Assembly: GCF_002577195.1 (NCBI RefSeq)
Contig: NZ_NULG01000038.1
Span: forward strand, 48,327-112,326
Origin: Bacillus sp. AFS041924
GTDB lineage: Bacteria > Bacillota > Bacilli > Bacillales > Bacillaceae_G
Reading direction: 5' to 3'
DNA: 64,000 nt
The stretch's first letter is position 1. Every line of letters begins with the position of its first letter. Below, in pieces: positions 26,718 through 34,396 of the stretch. The notes below the pieces were generated by a model. It was not told the DNA's origin. It saw only the letters and a program-made list of their open reading frames with translations, and did no database searches. Position numbers and translations under genes: made by a program.

Positions 26718-27500
26718 ATGTTATTAAAAGATAAAGTAGTGTTAATTACAGGCGGCGCATCAGGAATAGGTGCAGCTGTTACAAGACGTTTTATTCAAGA
26801 AGGAGCAAAGGTAAGTATTATTGGTCGCTCACTTGAAACACTCGAGCAAATGAAAGAAGAATTTAATGACAATCTCCTAATCATTCAAGGTGATGTAAGT
26901 AAATATGAAGACAATGAACGAGCTGTAAAAGCTACTGTTGAACAGTTTGGTAAACTAGATGTCTTTATTGCAAATGCTGGCGTTTTTGATGGATTTGCTA
27001 AATTTGCTGACGTGACACCTGAGGCTCTTTCAGAAGCATACGATTTTCTTTTAAATATAAATGTAAAAGGATCATTTTTTGGTGCAAAAGCAGCGCTAGA
27101 AGAATTACAAAAAACAAATGGTAATATTATTTTTACGGTATCAGGTGCAAGCTTCTACCCAGATGGGGGTGGGGTTTGGTACACAGCTAGTAAACATGCT
27201 CAAATCGGTTTAATGCGTCAGCTTGCATTTGAACTAGCACCAGATATTCGCGTAAATGCAGTAGCACCAGGAGGGACTTTAACCGCACTAACAGTGATCC
27301 CGCCTTTACGAAATTTTACGAAATCCGTAGACAATGAAACGAAAGCAAGCAATATAAAAAGACGAAATCCACTACAACTAGCACAAATGCCTGAAGATCA
27401 TGTTGCAGCATATGTACTTTTAGCTTCTGATCAGTCGCGTGCTATTACAGGAGAAGTGATTTCTAGTGATGGTGGATTATCAGTTCGTGGACTTGGCTAA
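26718..27500 (+). CDS. cis-Dihydrodiol dehydrogenase (SDR, BphB-like)
   Basis: 260 residues. Complete SDR signature set: GGASGIG at about 11-17, NAG at about 87-89, Ser in TVSGASF and Tyr-Thr-Ala-Ser-Lys (WYTASKHAQIG). It resembles cis-2,3-dihydrobiphenyl-2,3-diol dehydrogenases and should turn the dihydrodiol made by the Rieske oxygenase into a catechol for the extradiol dioxygenase. The ATG has no Shine-Dalgarno site now; its original one appears stranded at 25257. Expression may therefore be reduced or depend on the element. A strong terminator follows. Confidence 0.88.
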   Translation: MLLKDKVVLITGGASGIGAAVTRRFIQEGAKVSIIGRSLETLEQMKEEFNDNLLIIQGDVSKYEDNERAVKATVEQFGKLDVFIANAGVFDGFAKFADVTPEALSEAYDFLLNINVKGSFFGAKAALEELQKTNGNIIFTVSGASFYPDGGGVWYTASKHAQIGLMRQLAFELAPDIRVNAVAPGGTLTALTVIPPLRNFTKSVDNETKASNIKRRNPLQLAQMPEDHVAAYVLLASDQSRAITGEVISSDGGLSVRGLG

Positions 27501-27537
27501 GGAAGAGTTTTGAGATTGAAAACTACTTATAGATGAG

Positions 27538-27583
27538 GCCCCCAAAAAGGTAATTAAATTTCCTTAAGGGGGTTTATTTTAGT
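27538..27583 (+). terminator. Terminator at end of the aromatic cluster
   Basis: CCCCC...AAGG pairs with CCTT...GGGGG around an AT loop, followed by TTTATTTT. Confidence 0.85.
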
Positions 27584-27730
27584 TCTGGAAAAGAAAATAA
27601 AGAGAATAATAAATATATTAAAAGACCCTCACAGGCTAATTAATACCACTCTAAAACCGATCTCTTTTTTTGTGGTTTCCTTTTATTTAACTTATTATGG
27701 TCACTTTTTAACGATCAAGATGCGAAAAAA

Positions 27731-27772
27731 AGCAAACGGTTCAAACTCATTATGACCATTTGCTTTTTTGTT
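27731..27772. terminator. Bidirectional terminator
   Basis: AGCAAACGGT and ACCATTTGCT pair with one mismatch; A-run on the left and T-run on the right let it serve both strands. It lies between the aromatic cluster and the leftward YciI gene. Confidence 0.7.
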
Positions 27773-27807
27773 TTTAAATTTATTAATTATTTTTTTATAA
27801 TAGCAAG

Positions 27808-28143
27808 TTAAGAATTTTTCTTAGGTAGCACAGCCATCATCGGATAAAATTCTGTTGTCATAATACCAGCAATTACGGCTGGATCTTCTTTTATCAGTTT
27901 TGGGACTTGGTTCTCATTTTCTACTTCAATTATAGCAATACCATGTGGTGCTGAAGGATTGCGGACAGGTCCAAAGACTAAAGCGATCCCCTGGGTTTGC
28001 TTTTCCGTCCAATAAGCAATATGCTGCGCCATGATATCTCGTTCTTCAACAGTCATATCCATTGGAAAAGTTGTTCTAGGGGGAGTAGACTTTAGCATAA
28101 AGTGCATTTTAACTGAATCATTAATTGTGGTGTTGTCTGACAT
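27808..28143 (-). CDS. YciI-family protein
   Basis: 111 residues of the YciI/YCII domain, a small alpha-beta barrel-forming protein. The conserved region DMTVEERDIMAQHIAYWTEK followed by GPVRNPSAPHGIAIIEVENE is typical, with the family's His in PHG. Function of most members is unknown. The start lies behind TGGAGGTC. It stands alone between a terminator and the 21-bp repeat array. Confidence 0.8.
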   Translation of the reverse strand: MSDNTTINDSVKMHFMLKSTPPRTTFPMDMTVEERDIMAQHIAYWTEKQTQGIALVFGPVRNPSAPHGIAIIEVENENQVPKLIKEDPAVIAGIMTTEFYPMMAVLPKKNS

Positions 28144-28296
28144 TTTTTAATGACCTCCATTAAATGTGAATTTCTATTACGACACTGAGCTTCAATTATT
28201 TCACAAGTTAAGTTTGAACACAATGAACAAGCTTTAGAGTATGTGAAAGAAATACGAACAAAATATGTACTTTTTTCATAAAGTTGTGAATTTTGC

Positions 28297-28421
28297 TTAA
28301 TTATTGCTAGAACTGGCTTAATTATTCCCAAAACTGGCACAATTATTGTTAAAACCAGCTCAATTATTCCCAATACAGGCACAATTACTCCTAATACCAG
28401 CTCAATTTCATCATATCTCGC
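28297..28421. repeat. Tandem array, strict 21-bp period, five copies plus a partial
   Basis: Units start at 28297, 28318, 28339, 28360 and 28381. Consensus is WYAATTATTCCYAAAACYGGC with about 70-80% identity between units; the last copy decays into 28402-28421. An open minus-strand frame across it (VLGIIELVL...) only reflects the period of seven codons and lacks a ribosome site. Confidence 0.85.
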
Positions 28422-28595
28422 TCAAATATCAACAAATTTGGTCGATCCACCGCTTAATTTTGTTAAAAACTATGTTCAAACTAATAGGAATCTTGATAAA
28501 CACACCCACTTCTAAAAAAACACTAAAAAACTACTAAGACTACAAAGTTCCTCGCAGGTTTTCACAAGTTTTATGGGATAACCTCTTTTTTAAAT

Positions 28596-28967
28596 CTATT
28601 CTTCCACTACTTCCCACTCATCATCAAGGACAAGTTCATCATTTTCATCACGAATGTAAGCTGTACCCGGTGCAGAGTTAAGTAATGGAATGATATCATG
28701 ATCGAAATTACATATAGTGTTTAATTGATATACTGAATGATTATCAGAATTAATCATATATTCATCACTTTCATCACCTGCCAAAAATCTCCAACCACTA
28801 TCTGGATTACCATTTTGGTATGGTTCTTCTCTATACATAAATCCTACCTTACATCCATCTACTGTTATTCGATCAGATGCAATACATCCTTCATTTGAAT
28901 TAATTAATCTTTTAATCTTATCTTTTGATATGTAGAAGTTCTTTTCAATCTTTTTGAACCCAGCCAT
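28596..28967 (-). CDS. DUF2185 (Imm33-like) protein
   Basis: 123 residues. GCIASDRITVDGCKVGFMYREEP and DSGWRFLAGDESDEYM are typical of the DUF2185 family, which includes the predicted immunity protein Imm33. A frame opens eight codons earlier, but the inner ATG has GGGGGA at the right distance. No toxin gene is seen nearby, so an immunity role is not supported here. Confidence 0.75.
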   Translation of the reverse strand: MAGFKKIEKNFYISKDKIKRLINSNEGCIASDRITVDGCKVGFMYREEPYQNGNPDSGWRFLAGDESDEYMINSDNHSVYQLNTICNFDHDIIPLLNSAPGTAYIRDENDELVLDDEWEVVEE

Positions 28968-29165
28968 GTTATCCCCCATATAAAAATACATTTATTCTTT
29001 CAGCTAACTAAATAATAGCATATAGTCGCAATAGCATTTTTGTTTAGTTAAATGGGGGCATTCAAATGCATAAAAGCCTACAAAATTCCCCTCATTTCTA
29101 ACTCGAAAGAGAAATTTCATAAGCTTCTTTATAAAAAAATATTAAAAATTACCGTCTACAATTCA

Positions 29166-29465
29166 TTAAAACCAAGAACGTCTTTTACAGCTCTTAATTA
29201 GATTCCACATTTCTCTTTGATGAGAAGGATTTTTTGGATCTACGTTACAATTCATTAACCACTCACAAGCGTTCTCGCGTTCTTCTTCAGTTATTGATAC
29301 TTTACAACACTCCGATAGTCTGTCAATCATACTGCATGCACCTTCTCGGGATTTTAAATCATTACAACGAAATGAACGACAAATATTAAAAATACGTGGA
29401 AAATGACGAGGATCACAAACTTTACTACAAAATTCTCTCATTAAAACTGGGTCAAGATTTCCCAT
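29166..29465 (-). CDS. Small Cys-rich protein of unknown function
   Basis: 99 residues with ten Cys: pairs CSKVC, CRSFRC, CC and CEWLMNC, then a final SCKRR. No signal peptide and no membrane helix. The spacing of Cys could hold metal or disulfides. A good AAAGGAG ribosome site precedes the ATG. I do not recognise the family. It is downstream of sqhC on the same strand, 127 nt away, and may share its transcript. Confidence 0.65.
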   Translation of the reverse strand: MGNLDPVLMREFCSKVCDPRHFPRIFNICRSFRCNDLKSREGACSMIDRLSECCKVSITEEERENACEWLMNCNVDPKNPSHQREMWNLIKSCKRRSWF

Positions 29466-29592
29466 AAAGACACTCCTTTATTGTTTAAACCATTAACTAT
29501 AATGACATACGCTCATATATTTTTTTAAAGAAACAGTGTATTATATGCAGTCAGGGAAAATAAGGACAAGGCGTTTAACTAGAAAATGTAAA

Positions 29593-31434
29593 TTAGTCAC
29601 TTGTCTTATATTTTTTTAGATAATGGCTTAAAGTCAATAAGGGCCAAATTGATTGGTAACTATGATAATTTATATAGAAATGACCTGGTAAACCGCCACC
29701 AGTTGGGTAGGTCAATCGCTTGTCATGGATCTTTAACCAGTTTAAAATATTTGCTATTCCATCTTCAATTTCCTTAGTAGGGTAATCGTTGATCGAGATG
29801 AGGGTGTCGACTACCCATGATGTATGCACAACGGTAGAAAATGATAGTGGTATATACATTCTCTCTATATCGCTTTTACAAGATTCTCCCCAACCACCGT
29901 CATCCTTTTTAATAGTAAGTAACCAGTTATTAGCTTTTTGAATACTAGGGTGATTTGAAGGGATTCCGACTGCCTTCATACCAGTAATGGCGGCCCATGT
30001 TCCGTAAATATATGAAATTCCCCATCGACCGTACCAGGAACCATCCTCGTTTTGATTATTGATTAACCAATTAACTCCGTCTTCAATTCTTGGATGATTC
30101 ATATTTAATTTTAATTTTGAACCTAAAAATTCGATTGTTCGACCAGTTAAATCTGCCGTTGATGGATCAATAGCAGTATCAACAAAGTTTTGAATAGGGA
30201 AGAAGAGTTTTAAGTATTTACTACTGTTTTTTTCAAATGATGCCCATCCACCATCTTTATTCTGCATTTCAAATAACCATTTCACGCCAGCGTTCCACGA
30301 ATTTCTATAATCATCATCGATCAAGGATAGATTTGTTGTCGCTCTTAGGACTGCTTGTGTATCATCTACATCTGGATTTTGGGTATTACTATCTGAAAAT
30401 CCCCATCCTCCTAAACCAATTGTATGTTCATTCTCGACAATCTTAAGTTGTAGAGAAAGTAAGTAGTTAGAAGAGGAACGAATTGCTTCATCATTTAATG
30501 TCACATCTGCCTCTTGTAAAGCGTAACTAGTGAGTGCTGTATCCCATATAGTAGAAGGGGAATTTTGGATATGATGGGAATTATCCAACTCAAATAGAAA
30601 TGATTTTATGCCTAAAACAGCATTTTGAATTATGGGCGAAGTAACTTCATAACCTAACGAAAGAAGTGCATAAATAGCAATAAACGTCGCGCTAGCATAA
30701 CTAGACAGTGTCCCATCCTTTTCGATATTTTGAATAATATATTGTTCGGCCTTTTTAATTCCTATTTTTGAAAATGTCTTAATAAAAGGAGTTTTAAAGG
30801 CAGGGAACCTCCGTTTTTTGCTAATCTTTTTAAATTTATTGTTTGTAAACAAATGTTGTATAGTAGGTGTCCATTTATTTTTCGTCGTAAACTTTTTATG
30901 CCCTAATATTAAAAGTGGGGCAAAGTGAAATCGAACGTAAGAACTAAATTTAAAGAAGGACAAAGGGAAAGATTTAGGTAAGTTCATTAAAAGAAGAGGA
31001 AATGGAAAAAAACTGGGCCATGGGTACAATTCATGTAAAGCAAGCATAAATTTTGTTGAGACGTGTACACTTTCTAATCCTCCATTTTGACGAATAAACT
31101 CTTCTGCTTTCCCCATTTTTTCATTCGAAATTTCGATATAACCTGAAAATAGTAGGGCTGTGTAAGCCTCCACCGTTACAGATAAATTTCCTGAATCATC
31201 ATCAAAAAGCTTCCAAGCACCGCTTGAGTCTTGTTTTATTAATAAACGATTTACTAGTTTCATAATTAAATCTTCATCGTTATATTCGATTGTTCTTAAA
31301 ATAATAATCATGTAGGCATCTGTCATAGGACCACTTTCGAAACAATATCTCCACGAACCATCATCGCACTGATCCAACTTAATCTTATCTATTAGACCGT
31401 CTATTTCAGCTCTAATCTTCTCTGATAAAACCAT
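29593..31434 (-). CDS. sqhC: Sporulenol synthase / class II terpene (squalene-hopene type) cyclase
   Basis: 613 residues, close to the 632 of B. subtilis SqhC. Cyclises linear or partly cyclic C35 terpenes in the membrane to sporulenol-type products, associated with spores in Bacillus. The catalytic acid motif reads DVDDTQA (DxDDTA type). Several QW repeats are visible (QDSSGAWK, QNKDGGWASF, QNEDGSWYG, KKDDGGWGES). The segment YGRWGISYIYGTWAAITGM and PSTADLTGR match the family core. A TTG six bases upstream is possible, but the ATG is better spaced from GGTGA. It diverges from yodT. Confidence 0.88.
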   Translation of the reverse strand: MVLSEKIRAEIDGLIDKIKLDQCDDGSWRYCFESGPMTDAYMIIILRTIEYNDEDLIMKLVNRLLIKQDSSGAWKLFDDDSGNLSVTVEAYTALLFSGYIEISNEKMGKAEEFIRQNGGLESVHVSTKFMLALHELYPWPSFFPFPLLLMNLPKSFPLSFFKFSSYVRFHFAPLLILGHKKFTTKNKWTPTIQHLFTNNKFKKISKKRRFPAFKTPFIKTFSKIGIKKAEQYIIQNIEKDGTLSSYASATFIAIYALLSLGYEVTSPIIQNAVLGIKSFLFELDNSHHIQNSPSTIWDTALTSYALQEADVTLNDEAIRSSSNYLLSLQLKIVENEHTIGLGGWGFSDSNTQNPDVDDTQAVLRATTNLSLIDDDYRNSWNAGVKWLFEMQNKDGGWASFEKNSSKYLKLFFPIQNFVDTAIDPSTADLTGRTIEFLGSKLKLNMNHPRIEDGVNWLINNQNEDGSWYGRWGISYIYGTWAAITGMKAVGIPSNHPSIQKANNWLLTIKKDDGGWGESCKSDIERMYIPLSFSTVVHTSWVVDTLISINDYPTKEIEDGIANILNWLKIHDKRLTYPTGGGLPGHFYINYHSYQSIWPLLTLSHYLKKYKTSD

Positions 31435-31495
31435 TTTCAATCTTCACCGCCAACTGATCTTACTACAAATTTTTTATATAAATATGTATATGGTT

Positions 31496-31518
31496 ATCAG
31501 TTAAAGCCGGTAACTGAT
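31496..31518. promoter_or_regulatory. Inverted repeat between divergent sqhC and yodT
   Basis: Perfect 8-bp arms ATCAGTTA and TAACTGAT around AAGCCGG. Related half-sites (AACTGAT at 31452, AACTAGT at 31551) flank it. Position between two divergent genes suggests an operator; the binding protein is unknown. Confidence 0.4.
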
Positions 31519-31704
31519 GGTATAAATCTTTTGTTAAGAAACTAATGCGGCCAACTAGTTTTTTTAAACAGATGTTTAAGTTTAAAAAAAATAAAAAGGA
31601 AGTATTTCAGAAAGCAAGAATACTAAAAAATAGCCTCTATTTAAATTTCCAATATTTAGTAGATAGGCCTTTTAGTTTTTATATAAAAAAGGGGTGGGGA
31701 TAAG

Positions 31705-33039
31705 ATGGATCGAGATTATTTAATTAAACCATTGCTTGGTAAGCATTACCCTATGATTTCTCATGGGGAGGGTGTGTACTTATTTGATAAAGATGGAAAT
31801 CGGTATATCGATGGTTCATCTGGTGCAATTACCGTAGGGATTGGTCATGGTGTTGAAGAGATTATTAATGTGATGACTGAACAAGCAAAACAAGTATCAT
31901 TCGTCTACCGTTCACAATTTACAAGTGAACCTGCTGAGAAGCTAGCAAAGAAGCTAAGTGAAATTACTCAAGGTGATTTAAACTGGACGTTCTTTGTGAA
32001 TAGCGGGACGGAAGCAACAGAAACTGCTATGAAACTAGCAATACAGCATTACCAGGAGAAAGGAAAAAAAGGTAAGAATAAAATCCTTTCACGATGGATG
32101 AGTTACCATGGCATAACAATTGGTGCTTTATCTATGTCGGGGCACCCTTTACGTCGTCAGCGATTTGTTCCAATATTGGAAGATTATCCATCAGTTTCAC
32201 CACCATATTGCTATCGTTGTCCGCACGGCTTAGAACACCCATCTTGTGATTTAGCATGTGCATCTGAACTAGAAACAGCCATCGATCGAATTGGTCCTGA
32301 GCATATTGCAGCATTTATTGCTGAGCCAATAATCGGTGCTGCAGGTGGTGCAATCGTACCATCTAAAGGTTACTACCAAAGAATAAAAGCCATTTGTGAA
32401 AAATATGATATTTTACTAATTTCAGACGAGGTTATGACTGGCCTTGGTCGTACTGGAAAAATGTTTGCAATGGAGCACTGGGGTGTCCAGCCTGATATCG
32501 TGACACTTGGAAAAGGGTTAACTTCTGGGTACACACCAATGGCTGCAACGATTGCGAGCGATCGAGTGATTGAACCCATTATGCAAGGCTCAAAACTTGT
32601 AATGAGTGGGCATACATTTAGTGCAAACCCATTATCAGCTGCAGTTTCTTTAGCTGTTATCGAATATGTTGAGAAACATAATTTAGTACAAGCTGCAGAA
32701 GAAAAAGGTAATTATTTAATGAATAAACTCCAAGGATTAAAAGAGAAATTTTCAATCATTGGGGATGTTCGAGGAAAAGGTTTATTAATCGGCATCGAAT
32801 TTATAAGTAACATAAAATCAAGTGCGTTTATTCAAAAAGTAATGAATAAAGGTTTGCTATTATACCCTTCTGTTGCGGGAAAAAACGGAAAAGAAGATTC
32901 AGCCTTCATGATTGCGCCACCTTTAACCATTACTTATGGAGAACTGGATGAATTACTTCAAATTCTTACGGAAAGTTTAACAGAATTGGAAATGGAACAA
33001 TCCCAATTAACGTATACAGCTAAGGGGGAAAGTGTATGA
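31705..33039 (+). CDS. yodT: Class III PLP aminotransferase, YodT-like
   Basis: 444 residues. PLP Lys in VTLGKGLTSGY, Asp in SDEVMTGLGRTG and phosphate-binding SGTEATETAMKLA. First gene of a run whose order (aminotransferase, two CoA-transferase subunits, M20 deacylase, acetyltransferase, KamA) copies yodTSRQP-kamA of B. subtilis. Probably transaminates an amino-acid intermediate of lysine/beta-lysine breakdown. Strong GGGGTGGGG ribosome site. No sigma-54 promoter is visible before it; in B. subtilis this operon is made in the mother cell, and the same may hold here. Confidence 0.85.
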   Translation: MDRDYLIKPLLGKHYPMISHGEGVYLFDKDGNRYIDGSSGAITVGIGHGVEEIINVMTEQAKQVSFVYRSQFTSEPAEKLAKKLSEITQGDLNWTFFVNSGTEATETAMKLAIQHYQEKGKKGKNKILSRWMSYHGITIGALSMSGHPLRRQRFVPILEDYPSVSPPYCYRCPHGLEHPSCDLACASELETAIDRIGPEHIAAFIAEPIIGAAGGAIVPSKGYYQRIKAICEKYDILLISDEVMTGLGRTGKMFAMEHWGVQPDIVTLGKGLTSGYTPMAATIASDRVIEPIMQGSKLVMSGHTFSANPLSAAVSLAVIEYVEKHNLVQAAEEKGNYLMNKLQGLKEKFSIIGDVRGKGLLIGIEFISNIKSSAFIQKVMNKGLLLYPSVAGKNGKEDSAFMIAPPLTITYGELDELLQILTESLTELEMEQSQLTYTAKGESV

Positions 33040-33734
33040 ATCTAGTTGAAAATACTTATAAAAAAATAGCAACAATGGAACAAATTCTTCCTTTTTTTCA
33101 TGATGAAATGACACTAATGGTTGGAGGTTTTGGAGGAGTCGGTTCACCGCCAACTTTACTTCAAGCATTATTGGAAAGTGAAATAAAGGATATTGACTTA
33201 ATTTGCAATGATACTGGATTTCCGGATATTGGCATCGGAAGGATGGTAAGAAATGAAAGAGTTAGATCAATCGTTACTTCTCATATTGGATCAAATCCGT
33301 TTGCAGGAAAGTTAATGACAGAAGGTAAGCTCAAAGTTGAATTTTCTCCACAAGGTACTCTAGCGGAGCGTATCCGTGCAGGCGGTATGGGACTTGGAGG
33401 AGTGCTAGTCGATGTAGGTCTTGATAGTATGGCAGAAGAAGGCAAAGAAAAAGTATTTGTAAAAGGTAAACAATTTCTAGTTGAAGAAGCTCTTAATGCA
33501 GAAGTCAGTATTATTTTTGCAAAGAAAGCTGATTCATTTGGAAATTTGGTTTTTGACAAGAGTGCAAGGAATATGAATCCTCATATGGCTATGGCCGGGG
33601 ATATTACGATTGTTGAGGCAGAAGAAATTGTTCCACTTGGCGCGCTGAATCCAGAGGAAATTGTAACTCCAGGTGTGTTTGTTGATTACATAATTTCATC
33701 AGAAGGAGTGAACTGGAAATGGGCATGGGAATAG
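33036..33734 (+). CDS. yodS: 3-oxoacid CoA-transferase-like subunit A, YodS-like
   Basis: 232 residues with the CoA-transferase family I alpha-subunit fold: MVGGFGGVGSPPTLL at the CoA loop and SARNMNPHMAMAGDITIVEAE near the end. Start overlaps the yodT stop (ATGA) for coupled translation. It pairs with the next gene to activate a carboxylic acid as its CoA ester, presumably an intermediate of the lysine route. Confidence 0.85.
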   Translation: MNLVENTYKKIATMEQILPFFHDEMTLMVGGFGGVGSPPTLLQALLESEIKDIDLICNDTGFPDIGIGRMVRNERVRSIVTSHIGSNPFAGKLMTEGKLKVEFSPQGTLAERIRAGGMGLGGVLVDVGLDSMAEEGKEKVFVKGKQFLVEEALNAEVSIIFAKKADSFGNLVFDKSARNMNPHMAMAGDITIVEAEEIVPLGALNPEEIVTPGVFVDYIISSEGVNWKWAWE

Positions 33735-34381
33735 ACTTTCGTCAAAAAATTGCGAAACGAGCTGCAAAGGAAATTAAAAACGGAATGATTGTAAATTTAG
33801 GGATTGGAATTCCATCCATCGTTCCTGATTACTTACCGGAAGATGTTCATGTTATGTTCCATGCTGAAAATGGAGTTATGGGAATCGGGCCGAGTCCTGA
33901 AAAAGGAAAAGAAGATGAAAATTTATGTAATGCAGGTGGTTTCCCAATTACTGCCATAAAAGGTGCTAGTTATTTCGATAGTGCTACAGCATTTGGAATT
34001 ATACGCAGAGGTTTACTAGATTTAACTGTTTTAGGTGCGCTACAAGTAAGCGAAAATGGAGACTTGGCAAACTGGATTGTACCTGGAAAACGTGTACCGG
34101 GAATTGGTGGAGCAATGGATTTAGCTCAAAAGGCTAAAAGAGTAATTGTCGTGATGAATCATACGGATAAAGCTGGGAATCCAAAAATCGTGAAAGAGTG
34201 TAGTTTACCATTAACTTCTAAATCTTGTGTGGATTTAATCATAACGGAAATGGCTGTTATTGAAGTTGTTAATAATTCATTAGTGCTTAAAGAATTAATG
34301 AGTCCATATACTGTAGAGGATGTAATCAAACACACTGGTGCTGATCTAAAAATCAGTAAAGATTTAAAAATGTTTATATAG
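33719..34381 (+). CDS. yodR: 3-oxoacid CoA-transferase-like subunit B, YodR-like
   Basis: 220 residues. VNLGIGIPSIVPDYL followed by AENGVMGIG gives the catalytic Glu of family I CoA-transferases. It overlaps the end of the alpha-subunit gene by 16 bases. A second ATG six bases in (33725) is possible. Catalytic partner of the 33036 product. Confidence 0.87.
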   Translation: MGMGIDFRQKIAKRAAKEIKNGMIVNLGIGIPSIVPDYLPEDVHVMFHAENGVMGIGPSPEKGKEDENLCNAGGFPITAIKGASYFDSATAFGIIRRGLLDLTVLGALQVSENGDLANWIVPGKRVPGIGGAMDLAQKAKRVIVVMNHTDKAGNPKIVKECSLPLTSKSCVDLIITEMAVIEVVNNSLVLKELMSPYTVEDVIKHTGADLKISKDLKMFI

Positions 34382-34396
34382 AAAAGAGTGAAGAGG

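Noticed and set aside
28092-28382. Minus-strand frame of 96 codons with VLGIIKPVLAIIK-type repeats
   Set aside because: It is the translation of the 21-bp array plus flanks, has no ribosome site and overlaps the start of the YciI gene.
28346-28537. Plus-strand frame of 63 codons
   Set aside because: Arises from the repeat array and AT-rich DNA; no start signals.
28596-28967. Toxin-immunity pair
   Set aside because: The DUF2185 protein resembles Imm33, but no polymorphic toxin gene is nearby.
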